A stretch of 8,816 bases of DNA, taken from positions 1-8,816 of the forward strand of contig CAYUFF010000035.1 of assembly GCA_964444075.1 (NCBI GenBank). The letters run 5' to 3'. Positions 5,463 to 8,816 of this stretch are shown in pieces; the first letter of the stretch is position 1; each line of letters opens with the position of its first letter. The notes beneath the pieces were generated by a model. The model did not search any database. It was given only the letters and a program-made list of their open reading frames with translations, and was not told the DNA's origin. The position numbers and the translations under genes were made by a program. Source of the stretch: CAYUFF01 sp964444075. GTDB taxonomy: Archaea > Aenigmatarchaeota > Aenigmatarchaeia > CG10238-14 > SCSR01.

Positions 5463-6860
5463 ATGCGTGTAGAAGAGTTTGAGGAGGAATCATACATAAG
5501 ACCGCCTGCCGTGGCTGGAGTTTTTTACCCAGAAAGTAGGAAGGAGCTTGAGGCTACTGTTAAGAAGTTGTTGGAGAAGGCTCCGTTCAAGAGCTACGGA
5601 AGGTTGAGGGGCTTGATAGTTCCGCACGCTGGTTACATGTTTTCTGGTGAAGTTGCTGCGCATGGCTTCAAGCAGGTAGACGTTACTTCCGTTAAAAAGG
5701 TTATCATCGTCGGTCCAAGCCATCATGAGTTTTTTGCCGGAGCGTCGATAGGAAATTATACGCACCACCAAACTCCGTTGGGAAGCGTCAAGGTCAGCGA
5801 AGAGGCCAACGAGCTGATTAAAAAGGGAATACTGGCTTTGGACACGCCCCACGAGCACTCGGTGGAAGTAGAGCTCCCGTTCTTGCAAGTCCTGCTCGGT
5901 AGCGAGAACTTCGAAATCCTACCGATCGTAACCTGCAGCACTAATCCAGAAGAGTTGGCCAAAGTGTTGATCGAGCACGTCGACGATAACACCCTGGTAG
6001 TCGCGAGCAGCGACCTTTCCCACTACCATCCCTACGAGGAAGCGTTGAAGCTCGACGAAAAGTCTCTGCGAGCAATAATGAGCTGGGACTTCGAAGCGAT
6101 GGGGAACGAGTGTGAAGCCTGCGGTAAAGTTCCGATTCTCACGCTCATGTACATCGCGAGAGAAAAAGGGTGGTTCCCAAAATTCATAGCTTACAAGAAT
6201 TCTGGAGACGTGACTGGGAAGGATGATGCCGTCGTTGGTTACGTCGCGATAGGTTTTTACGAGGGTGAGGTTGGTGAGGAGGAGCAAAAGGTTTTGCTGA
6301 AGCTTGCGAGAAAAACTTTGGAAAACTACCTTGCTGGAAAGGGCTTGCCGAAGCTTGAAGAGAAAAGACTCCCTGAAAGTTTAAGGAAAAAGCGAGGATG
6401 CTTTGTCACTCTGAAGAAGCGTGGCGAGCTCAGGGGTTGCATAGGTTGCATATTTCCCGAAGAAAAACTCTACAGGTGTGTGATGGAAAACGCGGTCAAC
6501 GCCGCGGTCAACGACACGAGGTTCCCTCCTGTAACCAAGAATGAGCTCCGCGAAATAGAGATCGAAATCTCTGTGCTAACGCAACCCGAGAAGCTTGAGT
6601 CCAAAGATTGGAAAGGTTTGCTGAAAAAGCTTTCTGGAAGGGAGGGTGTCATCGTCAAGAAAGGTTTTTACCAGGCAACTTACTTACCACAGGTATGGGA
6701 GCAGATTCCGAAGAAGGAAGATTTTCTCTCGACGCTTTGCATGAAAGCCGGGCTTTCGCCAGACTGTTGGAAGGAAAAGGACGTTGAAGTCTACGCTTAC
6801 CGAGCGCAGGTATTCGGCGAAAAGGATTTTTCGCCCTCGCTCATACTTTCGAGACGTTGA
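5463..6860 (+). CDS. Fused MEMO (AmmeMemoRadiSam B) and AMMECR1 (A) protein
   Basis: A 465-residue fusion of two families. Residues about 12-266 are MEMO-like, related to class III extradiol dioxygenases: RPPAVAGVFYP (13-23), VPHAGYMFSGEVAAHGF (53-69), GPSHHEFF (84-91), HEHSVEVELPFLQ (130-142), SSDLSHYH (182-189) and CEACGKVPI (217-225). His55, the His87/88 pair and Cys220 sit where human MEMO1 has its metal-binding His49, His81 and Cys244. Residues about 272-455 are AMMECR1-like, with RGCFVTL (311-317), LRGCIG (323-328), the hallmark, and NAAVNDTRFPP (346-356). In prokaryotes these two usually occur with a radical-SAM protein (AmrS); the set's function is not settled. Here the two are one chain and the radical-SAM gene is absent from the window. 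It lies 48 bp after leuS and has a strong Shine-Dalgarno. An 8-bp tandem repeat (GACGTTGA twice, 6853-6868) spans the stop codon. Confidence 0.95.
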   Translation: MRVEEFEEESYIRPPAVAGVFYPESRKELEATVKKLLEKAPFKSYGRLRGLIVPHAGYMFSGEVAAHGFKQVDVTSVKKVIIVGPSHHEFFAGASIGNYTHHQTPLGSVKVSEEANELIKKGILALDTPHEHSVEVELPFLQVLLGSENFEILPIVTCSTNPEELAKVLIEHVDDNTLVVASSDLSHYHPYEEALKLDEKSLRAIMSWDFEAMGNECEACGKVPILTLMYIAREKGWFPKFIAYKNSGDVTGKDDAVVGYVAIGFYEGEVGEEEQKVLLKLARKTLENYLAGKGLPKLEEKRLPESLRKKRGCFVTLKKRGELRGCIGCIFPEEKLYRCVMENAVNAAVNDTRFPPVTKNELREIEIEISVLTQPEKLESKDWKGLLKKLSGREGVIVKKGFYQATYLPQVWEQIPKKEDFLSTLCMKAGLSPDCWKEKDVEVYAYRAQVFGEKDFSPSLILSRR

Positions 6861-6868
6861 GACGTTGA
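6853..6868 (+). repeat. Tandem 8-bp duplication across a stop codon
   Basis: GACGTTGA occurs twice head to tail; the first copy contains the TGA stop of the MEMO/AMMECR1 gene (6858-6860). This looks like a small replication-slippage event just past the end of the coding sequence. Confidence 0.6.
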
Positions 6869-6874
6869 AGCAAC

Positions 6875-6885
6875 TTTAAATATAA
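6875..6885 (+). promoter_or_regulatory. TATA box of the rhomboid gene
   Basis: TTTAAATATAA is a near-ideal archaeal TATA box, centred about 28 bp before the rhomboid ATG at 6908. With no Shine-Dalgarno in between, a leaderless or very short-leader message is expected, separate from the MEMO/AMMECR1 message. Confidence 0.6.
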
Positions 6886-6907
6886 TCAAGCGGTAAACTT
6901 TATTCTG

Positions 6908-7492
6908 ATGTTCCAGGACGGATACTTAAGAGTACAGCCTAGAAGACCGACGATAACTATCTCGCTACTCATCGCCAACACACTCGTGTTTCTCTTCTCT
7001 TCACAATTTTTAATCCAGGAGTTTGGATTTGCTCCGAAAAATTTTTTCGAGAAGCCGTGGACGCTGATAACTTCTATGTTCATTCACGGAGGCTTCACGC
7101 ATTTCTTCTGGAACATGCTCGCGCTAATCATGTTCGGCAGCTTTCTCGAACTCAGGATAAGCAGGAAAAACTTCTTGCTCATATATTTCGTCGCCGGAAT
7201 CCTTGGAGGATTGGCCTATTGGATTACATCACCCTTTTCTGAAATTCCAGCAGTAGGGGCGAGCGGTTGTATCTACGGTATCCTCGGTGCTGTCGCGATA
7301 CTCTATCCTACGTTGATGGTTTGGGTCGGGTTAATACCAATGCCCATGATTATAGCAGCATGCTTTTGGGCTTTGGTTTCGTTGGTGGGGATTTTCGTCC
7401 CTAGCAATATAGCACACCAAGCTCATCTTGCTGGTTTGATAGTTGGTTTCTACTTCGGTCATAGGATAAAAGTTTCTGGGGAGTACTCGTAG
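6908..7492 (+). CDS. Rhomboid-family intramembrane serine protease
   Basis: A 194-residue polytopic membrane protein that would cut membrane proteins within or near the lipid bilayer. The six-helix rhomboid core is visible: first segment at about 15-31, then the loop signature SMFIHGGFTHFFWNM (56-70), in which His65 and Asn69 match the oxyanion-side HxxxN of GlpG. The nucleophile motif is GASG (117-120, Ser119), and the last helix reads AHQAHLAGLIVGFYFG (169-184) with catalytic His173. All catalytic residues are present, so it should be active; the substrate is unknown. There is no extra soluble domain. The ATG at 6908 is supported by the TATA box 23-33 bp ahead. It lies 47 bp downstream of the MEMO/AMMECR1 gene. 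After its TAG stop (7490-7492) the same frame stays open for another 38 codons of decayed-looking sequence. Confidence 0.93.
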   Translation: MFQDGYLRVQPRRPTITISLLIANTLVFLFSSQFLIQEFGFAPKNFFEKPWTLITSMFIHGGFTHFFWNMLALIMFGSFLELRISRKNFLLIYFVAGILGGLAYWITSPFSEIPAVGASGCIYGILGAVAILYPTLMVWVGLIPMPMIIAACFWALVSLVGIFVPSNIAHQAHLAGLIVGFYFGHRIKVSGEYS

Positions 7493-7746
7493 TGGTTTGA
7501 CCAAAAACTCCCCAACTTACCTCCAGACACGAGGATAGAGGAATACTTTTCGGTAAGCGGAAGGTTTACTGTCAGGAAAATTCCTGAAGTTGGTCGAGAT
7601 TTCAGATAGAGGATAGGAAAGTCGTTGCCAGCGTCGTCATCTCGGAGTTTGAGAAATAAGTTTTGTTGAGCGACGCTACCATAAGTAAGTTCGGATATCA
7701 TAGAGACGCTAAGGCTGGTAAGTGGAGGTTTAGGTCAAGGAAGTAA
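7493..7746 (+). pseudogene. Decayed coding sequence downstream of the rhomboid gene
   Basis: No intact gene fits this 260-bp gap, yet it reads like protein once a frame change is allowed. Frame 1 (7493-7606, in phase with the rhomboid) gives WFDQKLPNLPPDTRIEEYFS and on to FTVRKIPEVGRDF before TAG. The +1 frame then continues FQIEDRKVVASVVISEFEK (7600-7656), meets TAA at 7657-7659, and goes on in phase with VLLSDATISKFGYHRDAKAG to KWRFRSRK and a final TAA at 7744-7746. The overlap of PEVGRDF and FQIEDRK suggests one lost base near 7588-7606. There is no ATG. I do not recognise the ancestral protein. It could be a broken small gene or a lost C-terminal extension of the rhomboid; sequencing errors or an antisense element are alternatives. 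Confidence 0.4.
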
Positions 7747-7752
7747 CGGAAC

Positions 7753-8748
7753 TTAAGCTTTCTTTCTACACACGTAAATCCTGCGCGACAAGCTTTTGTG
7801 CACGCGCTGTTCGAACTTTCTTTCGACGACGAAGAATTCCTCGAGAAGCTCCTCGGCGTCGAAGCTCAAGACCATCGAGCATCTCTTACCTTTTTGCAAC
7901 ACCCTGCAAATTTCTTCCAACGCTTCCCGGAAGAATGTTTTCCCACCGTACTTCTTCGCGGACTTCAAGTAGGGAAAGTTCGTCGCGACGGCTTCGAAGC
8001 TCTCGTCTCGGAAAGGAAGCTCACAAACGTCTCCCTTAACGATCGAGCAGCTCACCCCAAAATACTCTAGGTTTTTCTTGCACCCCCTGATAACCTTCTC
8101 GAACGCTTCCACGCCACAAGCTTTCACTCCCATCAGCGAAGCTTCTACGAGAATCGTTCCCGTACCGCACATCGGGTCTAGGAGGTTTTGCTTTGCCGAA
8201 GCAAGGTTGACCAACGCTTTCGCTAACCGTGGCGGTAGCGCGAATGAAGTCGAGAAGGGTTTTTTACCCCTTTCCATCGTTTCCCTCGCTCTAAAACTTT
8301 CTAAAAGCTCTCCCGCGAAGATACCTTGGCTACTCACGTAAACTTTTACCATCGTTTCTGGCGATGAAAGGTCTATGGTACAACCCTTCGACTTAAGAAC
8401 CTTTCCAAACCTCCTCTCTAACTCAGGAGATTTTCTGTTTACGCTAACCTCTCCCACCTTCTCGACGCGAACGCAAGCTCTCGTACCTTCCTCAACCTCC
8501 AACTTTTCCAAAAGCCTTTCCGCTTCTTCCAAATCCCTACACTCTCCGAGAAGCTTGCAAACCTCGTGGGTGAACGAAAGTCTCTTAGCTAGTTCCAGCA
8601 CCTTTTTTTCGTCCTCAACATCAGCAATGAGAAATTGATTAATAAGGCGAAAGCTCTTCAGCAACCCCTCCTTCAAGAGAAAAACAACTTCCCCGCCTGA
8701 TAATTCAGGGTTATCGCCGCAAAGGTAGAAGATAAGCCGCATCCTCAC
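7753..8748 (-). CDS. THUMP-type tRNA methyltransferase, Trm11/Trm-G10-like
   Basis: A 331-residue SAM-dependent methyltransferase resembling archaeal Trm-G10 (aTrm11), which makes m2G or m2,2G at position 10 of tRNA. The N-terminal ~150 residues correspond to the THUMP-containing RNA-binding part. They are followed by the linker GKKPFSTSFALPPRLAKALV (161-180), similar to the RPFFHPG...PRLARALVN stretch of that family. SAM-binding motif I is DPMCGTGTILVEA (191-203), the acidic end of strand 2 is GVEAF (212-216), and GDVCELPF (239-246) contacts the adenine. Motif IV reads NFPY (257-260) where Trm-G10 has DPPY. The start may be GTG at 8748, which overlaps the upstream stop as GTGA, or ATG at 8742; a GGAG sits 3 nt from the GTG and 9 nt from the ATG. 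Trm14-like m2G6 activity or another N-methylation target is possible. Confidence 0.85.
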   Translation of the reverse strand: MRMRLIFYLCGDNPELSGGEVVFLLKEGLLKSFRLINQFLIADVEDEKKVLELAKRLSFTHEVCKLLGECRDLEEAERLLEKLEVEEGTRACVRVEKVGEVSVNRKSPELERRFGKVLKSKGCTIDLSSPETMVKVYVSSQGIFAGELLESFRARETMERGKKPFSTSFALPPRLAKALVNLASAKQNLLDPMCGTGTILVEASLMGVKACGVEAFEKVIRGCKKNLEYFGVSCSIVKGDVCELPFRDESFEAVATNFPYLKSAKKYGGKTFFREALEEICRVLQKGKRCSMVLSFDAEELLEEFFVVERKFEQRVHKSLSRRIYVCRKKA

Positions 8749-8816
8749 AATCTCCTAATACCACTCTTCGTAGCGACGTAAACGTTCTCTATCCTCACGC
8801 CGAAGTTCTTGGTATA
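8745..8816 (-). CDS. C-terminal end of a probable M24 (Xaa-Pro) peptidase
   Basis: The last 23 codons of a gene entering from the right edge: YTKNFGVRIENVYVATKSGI then RRL and TGA. GVRIEN followed by a strand and a short Gly turn is the typical end of Xaa-Pro dipeptidase or aminopeptidase proteins (GVRIED...VTEDG), in which the Glu of RIE binds one of the two active-site metals. Only this fragment is visible, so the exact member cannot be named. Its TGA (8747-8745) overlaps the GTG of the methyltransferase gene, indicating one operon with coupled translation. Confidence 0.65.
   Translation of the reverse strand, partial: YTKNFGVRIENVYVATKSGIRRL
8752..8756 (-). promoter_or_regulatory. Shine-Dalgarno of the methyltransferase gene
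   Basis: AGGAG on the minus strand lies inside the end of the M24 peptidase gene. It is 3 nt from the GTG at 8748 and 9 nt from the ATG at 8742, so its spacing slightly favours the ATG while the GTGA overlap favours the GTG. Confidence 0.5.

Noticed and set aside
7490..7492. TAG of the rhomboid read as pyrrolysine
   Set aside because: The frame after it is broken again by TAG at 7607-7609 and needs a frame change and a TAA readthrough, which fits decay better than recoding.
7459..7701. Minus-strand open frame of 80 codons overlapping the rhomboid end
   Set aside because: It overlaps the rhomboid tail antisense, and the plus strand over the same bases reads more like decayed coding sequence. 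No recognisable domain and no promoter or ribosome binding site were seen.
1..8816. CRISPR array, insertion sequence or defence system
   Set aside because: No regularly spaced direct repeats, no transposase or terminal inverted repeats, and no nuclease or toxin-antitoxin pair was seen on either strand.

Overview
The window looks archaeal. The leucyl-tRNA synthetase has the archaeal/eukaryotic architecture. There is also a single-domain KaiC-like ATPase, a fused MEMO/AMMECR1 protein and a Trm11/Trm-G10-like tRNA methyltransferase. Several genes have an AT-rich TATA-like box about 26 bp ahead of the start codon and no ribosome binding site, which is the archaeal leaderless arrangement. The lineage cannot be fixed from this sequence; no rRNA or tRNA gene was seen.

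Layout. Positions 1-428 (-) hold the 5' part of an unrecognised membrane protein gene that runs off the left edge. Positions 429-891 are AT-rich and non-coding apart from a possible 28-codon ORF. They contain a GC-rich inverted repeat that may be a structured RNA, a perfect 16-bp palindrome, and the promoter region of the KaiC-like gene (892-1632, +). That gene converges on an unrecognised beta-strand-rich protein (1719-2474, -), which is divergent from leuS (2700-5414, +). The MEMO/AMMECR1 fusion (5463-6860, +) follows 48 bp later with a strong Shine-Dalgarno sequence, then a rhomboid protease (6908-7492, +) with its own TATA box. Positions 7493-7746 look like decayed coding sequence on the + strand. 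On the - strand, a THUMP-type tRNA methyltransferase (7753-8748) overlaps by 4 bp the tail of a gene that resembles an M24 (Xaa-Pro) peptidase and enters from the right edge.

How the genes relate. leuS and the tRNA methyltransferase both serve translation. The MEMO/AMMECR1 fusion carries two of the three parts of the AmmeMemoRadiSam set; the radical-SAM partner is not in this window. I see no complete multi-gene novel system. The points most worth a second look are the GC-rich inverted repeat at 470-544, the orphan beta-rich protein, the MEMO/AMMECR1 fusion, the decayed sequence after the rhomboid gene, and the short KaiC-like reading frame just past the KaiC gene.
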